64,000 bases of DNA from CBDEFX01 sp965237635. Lineage in GTDB: Bacteria > Chloroflexota > Dehalococcoidia > Lucifugimonadales > CAUZJF01. Below are positions 8,071 through 17,696 of the stretch, in pieces; positions within the stretch are counted from its first letter, which is position 1, and each line of letters begins with the position of its first letter. The position numbers were made by a program, and so were the translations under genes. The stretch lies in assembly GCA_965237635.1 (NCBI GenBank), contig CBDEFX010000002.1:1302001-1366000 (forward strand), in the 5' to 3' direction. The notes beneath the pieces were generated by a model. The model was given only the letters and a program-made list of their open reading frames with translations. It searched no databases and was not told the origin of the DNA.

Positions 8071-9927
8071 TCAGCGTCGCGATATCGTAGGGGCGTCTTC
8101 GCCCGCGGCACCTTGCCACGCGACTGGATCCAGCCGGCCGGTGGACCTCCCCTCTTTCACCCACCGGACCGAGCCCCAGTCCTCGATGCGCCAGAGTGGA
8201 TGCATCGTGTAGTGCGAGGGGTCCAAGGCCCCTTGAGCCAGGTCCTCGCGATGACCGAGGCGCCGGACGGTGTTCCATTGGGCCTTGGTTATAATCCTCC
8301 TGTCGCAGTCCCAGAGGGATAGCCCCGCCGCACCCCCCTCATACGCCTTGCGGGCTGCGTCGACGTACTCCTTGCCCGACATATGACGCGGCAGCAGGTC
8401 GGCGTAGAACACGGTAGACGTTCCCACGGTTAGGTCTTTGTAGTATTCGTAGTCGATCAAGTCCACTCCTTGGCTGTTGGTCGCCGGCAGCAGGATGTCG
8501 ACCAGTCCCTCCTGCACCCAGGTCTCTAGGTCCAAAGCCGCAGATCGATTGTAGTCGGCGTCGTACAGAACGTTGGCGCCGACGGCAAGTCGTCCGCCGT
8601 CGCGGCTTTGACGCCCGTCAAGCGCCTCGCGCAACTCCCGCATGAACGTGGTCACGTACTTAGCCCAGAGCGTCTCAAGGCGCTCGTCAGTGGTGAACGG
8701 GCCTCGGCCGTCGGGGTCGTCCGGGACCTCGCGCGGGTCGATCCCGTATTCCCTCTTGTAGTCCTCTATTACCGGGGGCTCGAACAGTACGAAGGGCGCC
8801 CAGCGCGTGTAGATCACGTGGACTCCCTCAATACCGTAGTCGACTAGCTCTAGAAGCAGGTCCCGGTAGAACTTCCTGACCTCGGGGTAGGCCAGACTGA
8901 GGCGAGGTACAGTATTCCCTTCACGGGCGACGCAACGCAGCGCGGGGTGGTCTCTCCAGAACGCGACAGGCTCCCACGCGGGAGGAACGCCGGCCATGGG
9001 CGCTAGGCGAAAACCCAGATACACGTCTATACCCATGGACTGGACGTATTCTGTTCGTACCTTCACCGGATCTATGCCCTTTGAGAGGTAACTGCGAATG
9101 CTCTCCACTATGCGCCGGTCCCTTTCGGTGGACAGTACATCTTCACCGGACCCGCGCACCTCACCCACTTTCGTCGGGTAAAACATCGATCCCCCAACCC
9201 ACCCCGTCTCCAGGAACAGCTTTCCTACATCTGTGTCGCGTAGGGGTTCATATATCTCTAAGAGGTCATCCACCGTTTGCGCCCCGTGGCCGAATGACGA
9301 CCCGCTGTGTCCGTCCAGCGTCGCGGCCAGGACCCTAGTGGCAGGACTTCCGGAGGCCCGGCGATACTCCTCCACCTCGTCCGCGGTCATTGGGACCATT
9401 CGTACGAAGGCTAGCTGCGCCGACGTCGGCCGGCTAGTCCGCGGGTACGATATGACCAGGTCTTGCCCATCGAGGTCCGATGCCTTCCAGAGGAACTCCT
9501 CGATCGCGCTCTCGCTGTCAGGCACCGACGCGTTTAGCGCAGGCATGTCAACAACGCTCGGGCGCACGGTCTCGAAGAGCCGTTCGTGGCTAAGCCTCAC
9601 CTTCAGCTCAAAAGGGTCCTCGAACGGCTGGCCCGTCGATATGTGTCCTCTGAAGAGACCCAGATAGATGGCTTGCCAGCCCTTCGCATCTAGAGCCAGA
9701 TTGACGTCCGGCGGAGTCGCGAGCTCCCCTTTGCCCAGCATCACGCCGGCGATGCCGTCGGTCGTCTCGTAGGGGACCGTGTACCAGCAATCCCTCTTAC
9801 GTTCGGGACTGAGAGCCGATCGTGGCTCGCAACGAGACAGGTCGGAGACGAGGACTCCGTCTTGCTGAGGTGCGTTCCAGAACGAGCCCCCTTGGGCTTC
9901 TCCGATCTCTCTTTCCTGATGGATCAT
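8071..9927 (-). CDS. Putative glycosidase-like (alpha/beta barrel) protein, paralogue 1
   Basis: I do not recognise a named family with certainty. The protein (618 residues from ATG 9927) has an N-terminal beta-rich part with WYTVPYET and GWQAIYLGLFRG, and a C-terminal part with TIM-barrel-like strands (GIDVYLGFRLAP, VDYGIEGVHVIYTR, EGLVDILLPATNS) and acidic residues at strand ends, resembling GHL10-type glycoside hydrolase-like barrels. It is closely similar over its full length to the protein at 21330-23147. ATG 9927 is preferred over the open frame start at 10008 because it aligns with the paralogue's N-terminus and has GGAAG eight bases upstream. No signal peptide. It is last in the minus-strand transporter group, which suggests action on an imported glycan-like compound. 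Confidence 0.75.
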   Translation of the reverse strand: MIHQEREIGEAQGGSFWNAPQQDGVLVSDLSRCEPRSALSPERKRDCWYTVPYETTDGIAGVMLGKGELATPPDVNLALDAKGWQAIYLGLFRGHISTGQPFEDPFELKVRLSHERLFETVRPSVVDMPALNASVPDSESAIEEFLWKASDLDGQDLVISYPRTSRPTSAQLAFVRMVPMTADEVEEYRRASGSPATRVLAATLDGHSGSSFGHGAQTVDDLLEIYEPLRDTDVGKLFLETGWVGGSMFYPTKVGEVRGSGEDVLSTERDRRIVESIRSYLSKGIDPVKVRTEYVQSMGIDVYLGFRLAPMAGVPPAWEPVAFWRDHPALRCVAREGNTVPRLSLAYPEVRKFYRDLLLELVDYGIEGVHVIYTRWAPFVLFEPPVIEDYKREYGIDPREVPDDPDGRGPFTTDERLETLWAKYVTTFMRELREALDGRQSRDGGRLAVGANVLYDADYNRSAALDLETWVQEGLVDILLPATNSQGVDLIDYEYYKDLTVGTSTVFYADLLPRHMSGKEYVDAARKAYEGGAAGLSLWDCDRRIITKAQWNTVRRLGHREDLAQGALDPSHYTMHPLWRIEDWGSVRWVKEGRSTGRLDPVAWQGAAGEDAPTISRR

Positions 9928-10045
9928 GTCTCCAACTTCCACCGCTCCAGCTAGAAGCGGTCTGGGCTGAATGTCATTGAGGCAGACGAGGCTGAAGCCT
10001 ACGAGCAATCGGTTAGATATTCAGGTTGCGGTGTCGAGTAGGGAC

Positions 10046-11083
10046 CTACCGTTTGGGGCCCGTCAGCCTGATGCGAGGGTCGATGACAACCAGGAGCAGG
10101 TCTGAAACGAAGACTCCGACGACGGTCAAGACTCCCATCAGCAGAATCATCGTTCCGGACAGCTGCACGTCCTCGATTCTGAGAGCTTCCAGCAGCACCA
10201 CGCCCAGGGTGGGCAGGCTCAAGACCCATGAGACGATAATGCTTCCGCCCACAAGTGCGGGCAATATGGCCCCCATGCCACTGACGAGGGGGTTGATCGC
10301 GATCCGCGCCGGATACTTCACGATAGCCTTCCAGTGGGGAAGGCCCTTGGCCATCGCTGTTACGACGTAGGGCTTGCCTAGCTCGTCTAGCAGGTTGTTC
10401 CGCATGATTCGGACGAGGGCGGCGGTGCCGGAGGTCCCCAGCACGATGGCCGGGATGAACATGTGTTTGATCAGGTCCCAGACCTTTCCCAGGCTCCAGG
10501 CCGCGTCCGTATAGTCACCCGAGAACAGGCCCCCTACGCTCATCTCGAAGTACGCGAAGAAGATGTACAAGAGCACTAGGCCGAGCAGGAAATCGGGGAC
10601 TGCCATTCCGGTGAAACCCAGGAACGTAAAGGCGTAGTCGCCAATGGAGTGGTGCCGGACAGCCGAGTAGATTCCGATCGGGACCGATAACGTCCACGTG
10701 ATCAGTATTGTGAAAAGCCCCAGGGCGACCGTCACGCCCAACCGTTCGATAATGATTTCTCTCACAGGTCGGCTCAGCGAGGCCAACCCGACGGACTGAG
10801 CATCGCCAAAGTCTGCGCGGAGCACCATGCCGGACACCCAGTCCCAGTACTGCTTCAGGAACGGCTGGTTCAGGCCAAGGTCTTCTCGGAACTGGTCCTC
10901 CTGTTCTTGGGTACAGCACTGATCGAGTCCACTGGTGAGTATGGCCGTCCGCCCCATCATCGCCTCGGCAAAATAGTCTGCGTAATCGCCCGGCGGCAAC
11001 TGGACGACCACGAACGAGATGAAGGAGATTACCAGGCACGAGAACAGGGCTAGTAGCGAACGCCTGAGAATATAGAAGGCCAT
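10046..11083 (-). CDS. ABC transporter permease, DppB type, paralogue 3
   Basis: The 345-residue integral membrane protein follows the oligopeptide/dipeptide permease DppB/OppB pattern: an N-terminal membrane helix (ILRRSLLALFSCLVISFISFVVV is about residues 4-26), an external loop, then five helices with the cytoplasmic EAA-like loop around RIMRNNLLDELGKPYVVTAMAKG that docks to the ATPase. The external loop contains a Cys-Cys pair (DQCCTQEQ). It is one of three such genes on this strand; the other two lie at 12555-13580 and 13703-14719. No DppC or ATPase is encoded here. Confidence 0.9.
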   Translation of the reverse strand: MAFYILRRSLLALFSCLVISFISFVVVQLPPGDYADYFAEAMMGRTAILTSGLDQCCTQEQEDQFREDLGLNQPFLKQYWDWVSGMVLRADFGDAQSVGLASLSRPVREIIIERLGVTVALGLFTILITWTLSVPIGIYSAVRHHSIGDYAFTFLGFTGMAVPDFLLGLVLLYIFFAYFEMSVGGLFSGDYTDAAWSLGKVWDLIKHMFIPAIVLGTSGTAALVRIMRNNLLDELGKPYVVTAMAKGLPHWKAIVKYPARIAINPLVSGMGAILPALVGGSIIVSWVLSLPTLGVVLLEALRIEDVQLSGTMILLMGVLTVVGVFVSDLLLVVIDPRIRLTGPKR

Positions 11084-11178
11084 CCGGGGTCGCCTCCTTG
11101 GTCACGGGTTCACAGTCTACCACAGCTTGCGCTGAGGCCGTGTCTTCAAGGTAGCGCGGCGTCGGGAACGGAGGCGAC

Positions 11179-12363
11179 CTATTGGCCGCTTGAGAACCAC
11201 CTTCCGCTGGCGGGATCGTAGATCTCAATGCTGGTGGTGCCGTCGCCGCCGACGACCAGGACCCTGCCGTCGGTTAGTCGAGTGGCGGTGTGCATGGTAC
11301 GTGCGCTCGCCATCGAGCCGGCCGGCGTCCAGATCCCGGTCGACGGGCTGAACAGCTCTGCGTTAGCGACCATCCCGCCCGCGTCGGCGCCTCCGGCGGT
11401 CAGGACCCTACCATCCTCGAGCAGCGTAGCCGTGTGCATCATACGTCCGTCCTTCATGCGGCCAGCAGAGGTCCAGGTCTCCGTAGATGGGTCGTATACC
11501 TCCGAGTGGGTGGTCAGGTCTGGACGTCCGAAACCGCCTATGAGCAGGACCCTGCCGTCCCCGAGAAGGACGGAGGTGTGCCCGGCAGTCATACGTTGCA
11601 TTCGGCCCCCGCGAGACCACACTTCAGTAGCGGGGTCATATACCTCCGCACCTACCGGCACGTTTCCTCGACCAAATCCGGCCGCGACCAGCACCAGCCC
11701 GTTATTGAGCACCGTCGCAGAGTGCAGGCTATGCTCATTAAGCATCGCCGTCGCCAGCGACGTGGCGCCTGTGGAAGCATCGTATATCTCCACGGAGTTG
11801 AGCGGGCCCGACTCTCCCTCGTCGCCGACGATGCCGATGCCACCCATAATCAGGACTCTGCGGTCCGAAAGGGGTACCGATGTGTGGCCCCGTCGTCTCT
11901 CAGCCATCTTGCCCAGCGGCGACCAGACGCCTGCAGACGGGTCGTACAACTCGGCGGAGCCGGTAATCCTCTCGCCCGCCAGGCCACCCGTTACCAACAC
12001 GCTGCCGTCACTCAGCAGTACCGCAGTATGGTCACCGCGGGGCTCGGCCAGACTCCCGGTCGACGCCCATAGGCCGGTAGTCGGGTCATACAGCTCCGTG
12101 GACCCCAGTACTCTGGTCCCGTCGAATCCACCGGTTACCAGGACACTACCGTTGTTCAGCAACGTCGCTGTGTGCATCTGGCGTGCTTCAACAATCGGGC
12201 GTGGCGTCGTAGCTACACTGGTCGATGGGGGCGCCACGGGCGGGTCAACCCTGGCTGTGGACGGGCCGGGCTCAGAGCCTCCGAAGGCGCAGCCGGATAC
12301 AAGAACGGTCGCCACCGGTGCCAACATCCAGCGCGAAAAGTCGATTGTCATTAACCTTGTCAT
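11179..12363 (-). CDS. Kelch-repeat lipoprotein, predicted seven-bladed beta-propeller
   Basis: The N-terminus (MTIDFSRWMLAPVATVLVSGC) ends in a lipobox VSGC with the acylated Cys at residue 25, followed by a Pro/Thr/Ser-rich linker to about residue 58. The rest holds seven kelch units of about 45-50 residues, each with H-T/S-A/V, a DGRVL(V/L)-GG turn and an E-(L/I/V)-YDP-x-T-x-W strand, enough for one closed propeller. It should sit on the outer face of the membrane. The gene lies between two DppB-type permease genes on the same strand, so it may help bind or capture the transported substrate; that is inference. No catalytic residues are evident. Confidence 0.85.
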   Translation of the reverse strand: MTRLMTIDFSRWMLAPVATVLVSGCAFGGSEPGPSTARVDPPVAPPSTSVATTPRPIVEARQMHTATLLNNGSVLVTGGFDGTRVLGSTELYDPTTGLWASTGSLAEPRGDHTAVLLSDGSVLVTGGLAGERITGSAELYDPSAGVWSPLGKMAERRRGHTSVPLSDRRVLIMGGIGIVGDEGESGPLNSVEIYDASTGATSLATAMLNEHSLHSATVLNNGLVLVAAGFGRGNVPVGAEVYDPATEVWSRGGRMQRMTAGHTSVLLGDGRVLLIGGFGRPDLTTHSEVYDPSTETWTSAGRMKDGRMMHTATLLEDGRVLTAGGADAGGMVANAELFSPSTGIWTPAGSMASARTMHTATRLTDGRVLVVGGDGTTSIEIYDPASGRWFSSGQ

Positions 12364-12554
12364 AGCCGCTCTCGCAGGCCGCCTGTCTTAGTACGGCATC
12401 TTATTCGGAAGGGATTCAATAGAGCTACATCGGCGACTTCTTTTCAAGAACGCCGTCGCGGTGTTTTCAGGATACTTGCTTGAGAATCCCCTATGGGCGA
12501 CGACGTTGAACATGCAGAGTCACGCTGTTGGTCAACCAGGTGTTTCAGACCGGA

Positions 12555-13580
12555 CTAGCGCCGTGCGTCACCGGTCAGCTTGATGCGGGGGTCCAAGACG
12601 ACCAACAACAGGTCCGAGATCAGGACGCCACCGACAGTGAGGACTCCCAACAGCAGTATGAGGGTGCCGGCGAGCTGTGGGTCCTCCTGCCGGAGCGCCT
12701 GTAGCAGGACCACCCCGAGCGTCGGCAAGCTCAGCACGAACGAGACGATAATACTCCCACCTACCAGTGCGGGAAATATGGACCCAATGGCGCTGACCAA
12801 GGGATTGATCGCCACCCGGACCGGATACTTGGCGATCACCTTCCAATTGGCCAGGCCCTTGGCCCGAGCCGTTACAACGTATGGCTTACCCAGCTCGTCG
12901 AGCAGGTTGTTTCGCATTATGCGGATCAGGCTGGCCGTACCGGACGTCCCCAGAACGATGGCTGGTATGATCATATGCTTAAGCAAGTCGACGAGCTTGC
13001 CGAAGGACCAAGCCGCACCGACGTAATCGCCTGAATACAGGCCGCCGACACTCTGGTCGAAGTAGGCAAAGAAGATGTATAGGAGCACCAGGCCCAGCAG
13101 GAAGTCGGGCACAGCCAGGCCGGTGAAGCCTATGAACGTGAAGACGTAGTCGCCCACGGAGTGGTGGCGGACCGCCGAGTAGATACCTATGGGTATCGCA
13201 AGGGACCACGTCAGTAGTATCGTAAAGCCCATTAGCCCGACGGTCACCGGCAACCTTTCCGCGATGATCTCCGTAACGGGTGTCTTGCTCCCAGCCTCAA
13301 TAAGGGAATCGCCCAAGTCCGCGCGAAAGACTATGCCGGAAATCCAGTCCCAGTACTGTTTGAAAAACGGCTGGTTCAGGCCGTGTTGTTCCCGGAACCG
13401 CTCTTTTACTTCGTCGTCGCAAACGACCCCTTCGCCGCAGCCCTCCATGTAACGGTAGCGCTCGACCCAAAAATCGGCGTAGTCGCCTTCAGGCAGCTGG
13501 ATAATCACGAACGCGAAAAAAGAGATGACCAGTAATGAGAAGAGCGCTAGGAGTATGCGCCGCACGATGTAAGCGGCCAA
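12555..13580 (-). CDS. ABC transporter permease, DppB type, paralogue 2
   Basis: A 341-residue homologue of DppB/OppB with the same layout as its two neighbours: N-terminal helix, external loop, and five further helices including the ATPase-docking segment RIMRNNLLDELGKPYVV. The loop carries two separated cysteines (EGCGEGVVCDDE), unlike the CC pair in paralogues 1 and 3. Central and C-terminal sequence is nearly the same as in the other two copies, so these are recent duplicates or are kept alike by selection. It lies 122 bases after paralogue 1. Confidence 0.9.
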   Translation of the reverse strand: MAAYIVRRILLALFSLLVISFFAFVIIQLPEGDYADFWVERYRYMEGCGEGVVCDDEVKERFREQHGLNQPFFKQYWDWISGIVFRADLGDSLIEAGSKTPVTEIIAERLPVTVGLMGFTILLTWSLAIPIGIYSAVRHHSVGDYVFTFIGFTGLAVPDFLLGLVLLYIFFAYFDQSVGGLYSGDYVGAAWSFGKLVDLLKHMIIPAIVLGTSGTASLIRIMRNNLLDELGKPYVVTARAKGLANWKVIAKYPVRVAINPLVSAIGSIFPALVGGSIIVSFVLSLPTLGVVLLQALRQEDPQLAGTLILLLGVLTVGGVLISDLLLVVLDPRIKLTGDARR

Positions 13581-13702
13581 GGCCTTCTTCTCCCTATTTG
13601 CCGCCCCGGTGCCGGCTCGTGCTGCGCAGCTTCACCGCGGGCAGGCCGCACCGGCCGATCAGCGAAGGCCGGCATGCGAGCCCACGTGCCTGAGACATGA
13701 GA

Positions 13703-14719
13703 TCAGCGTCCGGGGCCTGTCAGCCGGATACGAGGGTCGACGACGACTAGCAACAGGTCGGAGATAAGCACACCGACGATGGTGAAGACTCCCAAGAGCA
13801 GAACGATCGTCCCTGTCAGCTGATTGTCTTGTTCCGTGATCGCGTCCAGCAGCACCGGGCCCAGAGTCGGCAGGCTCAACACAACAGAGACGATAATGCT
13901 TCCACCTACTAGAGTGGGAAACATACTTCCGATGGTGCTGACAAAGGGGTTGATGGCGACCCGGACAGGATACTTCACGACGGCCTTCCAGCCGGGCAGC
14001 CCCTTGGCGCGGGCTGTCACCACGTAGGGCTTGTCCAGTTCGTCCAGCAGATTGTTCCTCATGATGCGGATCAGGCTTGCGGTACCGGCCGTTCCGAGAA
14101 CGATGCTGGGTATTATCAGATGCTTGAGCAGGTCTACCACTCTCCCGAAACTCCAGGGTACGTCTGTGTACTCGCCCGAGAAGAGGCCACCCACACTCTG
14201 GTCGAAGTAGGCGAAGAAAATGTACATAAGGACAAGCCCCAGCAGAAAGTCGGGTACCGCCAGGCCGGTGAAGCCCAGAAGAGTAAAGGTATAGTCGCCG
14301 ATGGAGTGATGGCGGACTGCAGAGTAGATTCCAATAGGTATCGCAAGGGTCCACGTCAGGAAAAGGGTGAAAGCCATCAGGGAGATCGTGGTAGGCAGCT
14401 TCTCAATGATGATCTCCCTGGCCGGGATTTTGTGCTCGAAGTGAAGGGAGTCTCCAAAGTCTGCGCGAAGGACAATGCCTGAGATCCAGTCCCAATACTG
14501 TTTCACCAAGGGCTGGTTAAGTCCGAACCGTTCTCGGAACTCTTCCTTCTGCTTCTCGTCGCAGCATTCCGCCGACAAGTACCTCTCCGCGTAGTGAGAA
14601 GTGGAATAGTAGTCGACGTAGTCGCCCGGTGGCAGCTGGATAATCGTGAAAGCGAGGAAAGAAAAGACCACGGTGGTGAAAAGTGCGAGGAATATCCGCC
14701 TGGTAATGTAAGCGGCCAT
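13703..14719 (-). CDS. ABC transporter permease, DppB type, paralogue 1
   Basis: The 338-residue permease begins at ATG 14719 (MAAYITRRIFLALF), the start that matches both paralogues; an in-frame ATG at 14848 would add 43 residues with no membrane or family character. It shows the DppB helices, the docking loop RIMRNNLLDELDKPYVVTARAKG, and a CC pair in the outer loop (AECCDEKQKEEF). It is the first gene of the minus-strand group and is divergent from the solute-binding protein gene at 15006, which likely supplies its ligand. Confidence 0.9.
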   Translation of the reverse strand: MAAYITRRIFLALFTTVVFSFLAFTIIQLPPGDYVDYYSTSHYAERYLSAECCDEKQKEEFRERFGLNQPLVKQYWDWISGIVLRADFGDSLHFEHKIPAREIIIEKLPTTISLMAFTLFLTWTLAIPIGIYSAVRHHSIGDYTFTLLGFTGLAVPDFLLGLVLMYIFFAYFDQSVGGLFSGEYTDVPWSFGRVVDLLKHLIIPSIVLGTAGTASLIRIMRNNLLDELDKPYVVTARAKGLPGWKAVVKYPVRVAINPFVSTIGSMFPTLVGGSIIVSVVLSLPTLGPVLLDAITEQDNQLTGTIVLLLGVFTIVGVLISDLLLVVVDPRIRLTGPGR

Positions 14720-14942
14720 GTCTTCATACTCTGTTGTTGTGGCCCTCGTTCCTACGTTTCTAAGGCGTCCGTCGGAGGGTGGCTGTAGGCCTTTCACATC
14801 GAAGGTAGCCGTTGGCAGCATGGTAACACAGGCACCAAGTCCCAACAACCGGCGCCAGCTGTGACTACAGCCCGAGTAACGACTGTGGGCGACTCTCTCA
14901 AACGGGCTTGAAAATGGACTATCTTACCTAGCTAGCCGAGGG

Positions 14943-14972
14943 TTGACTTCATCGCCAATATGTGAATAGAAT
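14943..14972 (+). promoter_or_regulatory. Sigma-70-like promoter of the solute-binding protein gene
   Basis: TTGACT (14943-14948) and TAGAAT (14967-14972) are 18 bases apart and 34 bases before the ATG at 15006, leaving room for GGAGGG at 14992-14997. The region 14720-15005 is the divergent control region for the transporter genes. Confidence 0.6.
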
Positions 14973-15005
14973 AGCAATCGAAAACTCGAAGGAGGGAGAA
15001 GCGCT

Positions 15006-17351
15006 ATGCCGAAATGGAAGATTTTGATTGTGCTGGTAGTAGGCCTGGTTATGATAGCGGCCATGGCCTGTGGTGGAGCGGAAGAGGATCCGACACCGGC
15101 CCCGTCGCCACCTGCAGCCGTGCCGCCACCGCCAGCAGATAGCCCGCCACCACCGGCAGCGGTCCCACCACCGGCGGCACCACCGCCGGCCGCAGCAATC
15201 GGGACCGGGACCAAGAAGGGAACCTATCAGGCCAAGAAATGGGCAGCCGGGGAGTTCCCCATAATCTCCCTTTATGACGGCCCAAGGCCGACGACCTGGC
15301 AGGAGAACCCCAGGTTCACGAAGATGGTCCAGGACGGGACACCGTTCACGGTCAATAGCCACGAGGGCCCGATTCCAGCCTTGGACGATAGGGTGCCCGT
15401 CGAGACAGACCGCCTGGTTTGGGATGTGGTGGACGAGATTGGAGAGTACGGTGGTACCTGGCGCATGGCGCACGAGAACAACTTCCTTCTGGGCCGACGT
15501 GTCCTGTCCAGAGGTGAAGCGGTGCACTTTGCGGGAGACTACCTGACCAAGGTACCCATCTTCTTGAAGGACTTTTCGTCCAGCGCGGATGGGCGGGTAC
15601 ATACGTTTACGCTGCGAGAGGGAGCGAAGTTCTCCAACGGCGAACCCCTCGACATGGAGGCCGTGAAGTTCGCCCATGAAGCCATCAACGACAACATTGA
15701 GCTGCACCCAACGGTGCCCGCAGGCTGGAGGGATCCGGTCACCGGGAACGGGGTACAGTTCGCGGTAGTAGACGACCTGACATTCACCTACACCTTCGAT
15801 AACCCCAACTTCGGTGCGATCGAAGGCGGGACGCCGGGCGGCGTCAGCTACTGCGCAGGCTGGTGCATGTTCGCACCGGTTGAGTGGACCAGCAAGCTGG
15901 TGCCCGGGTACGCCGACGCAGCCGCGTTGCAGGCGTCGATCGACGACGCGGACGTGGAGGACTGGCTCGCAAATCTCAGGACGAGGCTGAGTGTACACTC
16001 GACCCAGGCCGCAGACATGCCTGCAGTCGGCCCGTATCTTCACAGCGAGGGTAAGACTGTCGGTGACAAGATTGGTTTCGTATCCAACCCCTACCACGTG
16101 ATATTTGACCCCGAGGGGAACCAGGTTCCGTACGTGGACGGCATCGTGTCGTTAGGGTTTGAGAGTAGGGACATCGCGGTGTTCCGGGCCATGAACGGCG
16201 AATCTGATGGCACTGCTGTACCGTACGCGGTCGGCGAGCTTCCGCTGTACCAGTCGAACATGGAGAAGGGCGACTACAGCCTGTACCAGTGGACTGACTT
16301 CGGCGGAGGCGACGTCGGGTTCATGTTTAACCAGACGTTCAACGAGGACCCTGAGATCGGCAGGCTGTTGAGGACGAAGGAGTTCCGGATCGCGTTTTCC
16401 CACGCGATCGACCGGGAAGAGATCAACGACAACGTCCTGCTCGGCCTTGGCTCGCCTCAGAACGCGATACCGCATCCAAGCCATCCATACTACCCTGGGC
16501 CCGAGTGGGCAACCCTGGACATCGAGCACGACCCCGCCTTGGCCATGCAGATGCTCGACGCCATCGGTCTCGTAGATACGGATGGTGACGGCATCAGAAA
16601 CCGGATCGGCGACCTGACCGGCGACAGTGGCAACTTCGAGCTCTTCATGGAGGTCCCGCAGGGCGGCCACACTTCCGACCGGTATCTCGGGATTATCCAG
16701 CTCATCGAGGAGGATCTGGCGGAAGTGGGCCTCACGCTCGCGTGGAAACTGGCTCCGAGCGTCGCCACGAAGATACGCGCCAACGAACTCTACATTCTAA
16801 TGGAGAACATAGGGTACGCCTGGGGCGGGAACTGGGCCGTGGCGAACCACTGGCAGAGAGGCGCGTTCGCCGGGTTCGCACCCGATATCCCGCAAAGCCC
16901 TATCGGGCCGCTGATCGGGAAGTGGGTCAATTCAGAGGGCGCGGAGGGCATGGCCCCCACTGGGCCGGACCCCGCATACCTGCCCCTGGCGCCTGAGGGC
17001 AACTTCCCCGCCGATCCCAGCGGCAAGATAATGGAGTTGCTCAACCTGCAGAAGGAGGGGAAGGCCTTCGCCACCCTCTCTCCCGAACGCATCAGGATAG
17101 CGCACGACATCTACAAGATCGCGGCAGCGGAAAAGATGACGATGAACTTCGTCGGGTTCGCCGGCCTACAGTGGGGCATCATGCTCAAGCGGAACAACTT
17201 CAGAAACGTTCCGAAGCATCACCCGCTCCAGGCGGCCGGGCTGAAGAACCACATGTACTACTTCGAGGACGGAATGGACAACATGAGCAACCCGGGGAAC
17301 AAGTCCAAGAAGTACACGAGCGAGAGCTTCCTGACCGGCCTGTCCTACTAG
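15006..17351 (+). CDS. Family 5 extracellular solute-binding lipoprotein (large)
   Basis: Proteins of this family bind oligopeptides, nickel or oligosaccharides and deliver them to Dpp/Opp-type permeases. The 781-residue protein has a lipoprotein signal with lipobox AMAC (Cys22), an Ala/Pro linker to about residue 66, and a long substrate-binding domain with EYGGTWRMA, the family 5 motif KFSNGEPLDMEAVKFAHEA, and FRIAFSHAIDREEIND. It is larger than usual (about 500-600). A GGAGGG site precedes ATG 15006. It is divergent from three DppB-type permease genes and is the likely binding partner. The ligand is unknown; the sulfatase and glycosidase-like neighbours point to a sugar-containing compound. 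Confidence 0.92.
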   Translation: MPKWKILIVLVVGLVMIAAMACGGAEEDPTPAPSPPAAVPPPPADSPPPPAAVPPPAAPPPAAAIGTGTKKGTYQAKKWAAGEFPIISLYDGPRPTTWQENPRFTKMVQDGTPFTVNSHEGPIPALDDRVPVETDRLVWDVVDEIGEYGGTWRMAHENNFLLGRRVLSRGEAVHFAGDYLTKVPIFLKDFSSSADGRVHTFTLREGAKFSNGEPLDMEAVKFAHEAINDNIELHPTVPAGWRDPVTGNGVQFAVVDDLTFTYTFDNPNFGAIEGGTPGGVSYCAGWCMFAPVEWTSKLVPGYADAAALQASIDDADVEDWLANLRTRLSVHSTQAADMPAVGPYLHSEGKTVGDKIGFVSNPYHVIFDPEGNQVPYVDGIVSLGFESRDIAVFRAMNGESDGTAVPYAVGELPLYQSNMEKGDYSLYQWTDFGGGDVGFMFNQTFNEDPEIGRLLRTKEFRIAFSHAIDREEINDNVLLGLGSPQNAIPHPSHPYYPGPEWATLDIEHDPALAMQMLDAIGLVDTDGDGIRNRIGDLTGDSGNFELFMEVPQGGHTSDRYLGIIQLIEEDLAEVGLTLAWKLAPSVATKIRANELYILMENIGYAWGGNWAVANHWQRGAFAGFAPDIPQSPIGPLIGKWVNSEGAEGMAPTGPDPAYLPLAPEGNFPADPSGKIMELLNLQKEGKAFATLSPERIRIAHDIYKIAAAEKMTMNFVGFAGLQWGIMLKRNNFRNVPKHHPLQAAGLKNHMYYFEDGMDNMSNPGNKSKKYTSESFLTGLSY

Positions 17352-17382
17352 GGCTGATCGGCCATAAGCACAAGCCTGTGAG

Positions 17383-17412
17383 AGACACGGGGCCCATGCG
17401 GGCCCCGTGTCT
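17383..17412 (+). terminator. Hairpin terminator after the solute-binding protein gene
   Basis: AGACACGGGGCCC pairs with GGGCCCCGTGTCT around ATGC, 31 bases after the stop codon. The stem is long and GC-rich but only a CTT follows, so termination without a long T-run or mRNA 3'-end protection are both possible. Confidence 0.7.
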
Positions 17413-17585
17413 TGCGTCTAGGGGTCCTGGTGTGGAGGCCGCCAGGCGACGGGTCGCCCTTCGTCTCCCTGAACCCTTCGGCTAGCTCAGAGCCTGCCCT
17501 GAGTCATTCGAAGGGATAAACTCCGTCAAGGGCCTGGGGTGGCGGGGGCGTTTCTACAGTCAGTCGAGGCCAGTTAGAGAGGTGA

Positions 17586-17638
17586 GTCCCCAACCCCAGA
17601 TTCCTCTCCCCGATGCCGCGTCGGGGCTCGGAAAACGT
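17586..17638 (+). repeat. Dispersed repeat, family B, copy 2
   Basis: The copy reads CAACCCCAGATTCCTC, then the hairpin CCCCGATGCCGCGTCGGGG, then CTCGGAAAACGTT. The flanks match 23275-23316 and the reverse complement of 2971-3045. Confidence 0.65.
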
Positions 17639-17696
17639 TGTTATCTCACGGCGGCCACCGGCTTTGCACAAGATGTGCCGCGCGAGCCGAATTGCT

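Noticed and set aside
11228..12391. Open frame antisense to the kelch gene (about 387 residues)
   Set aside because: The kelch frame has signal peptide and seven repeats; the antisense has none and is Pro/Ser-rich.
14949..16097. Long open frame antisense to the solute-binding protein gene (about 380 residues)
   Set aside because: It mirrors the coding strand of a clear lipoprotein gene, has a Cys/Arg/Trp-rich end and no domain; typical GC-rich shadow.
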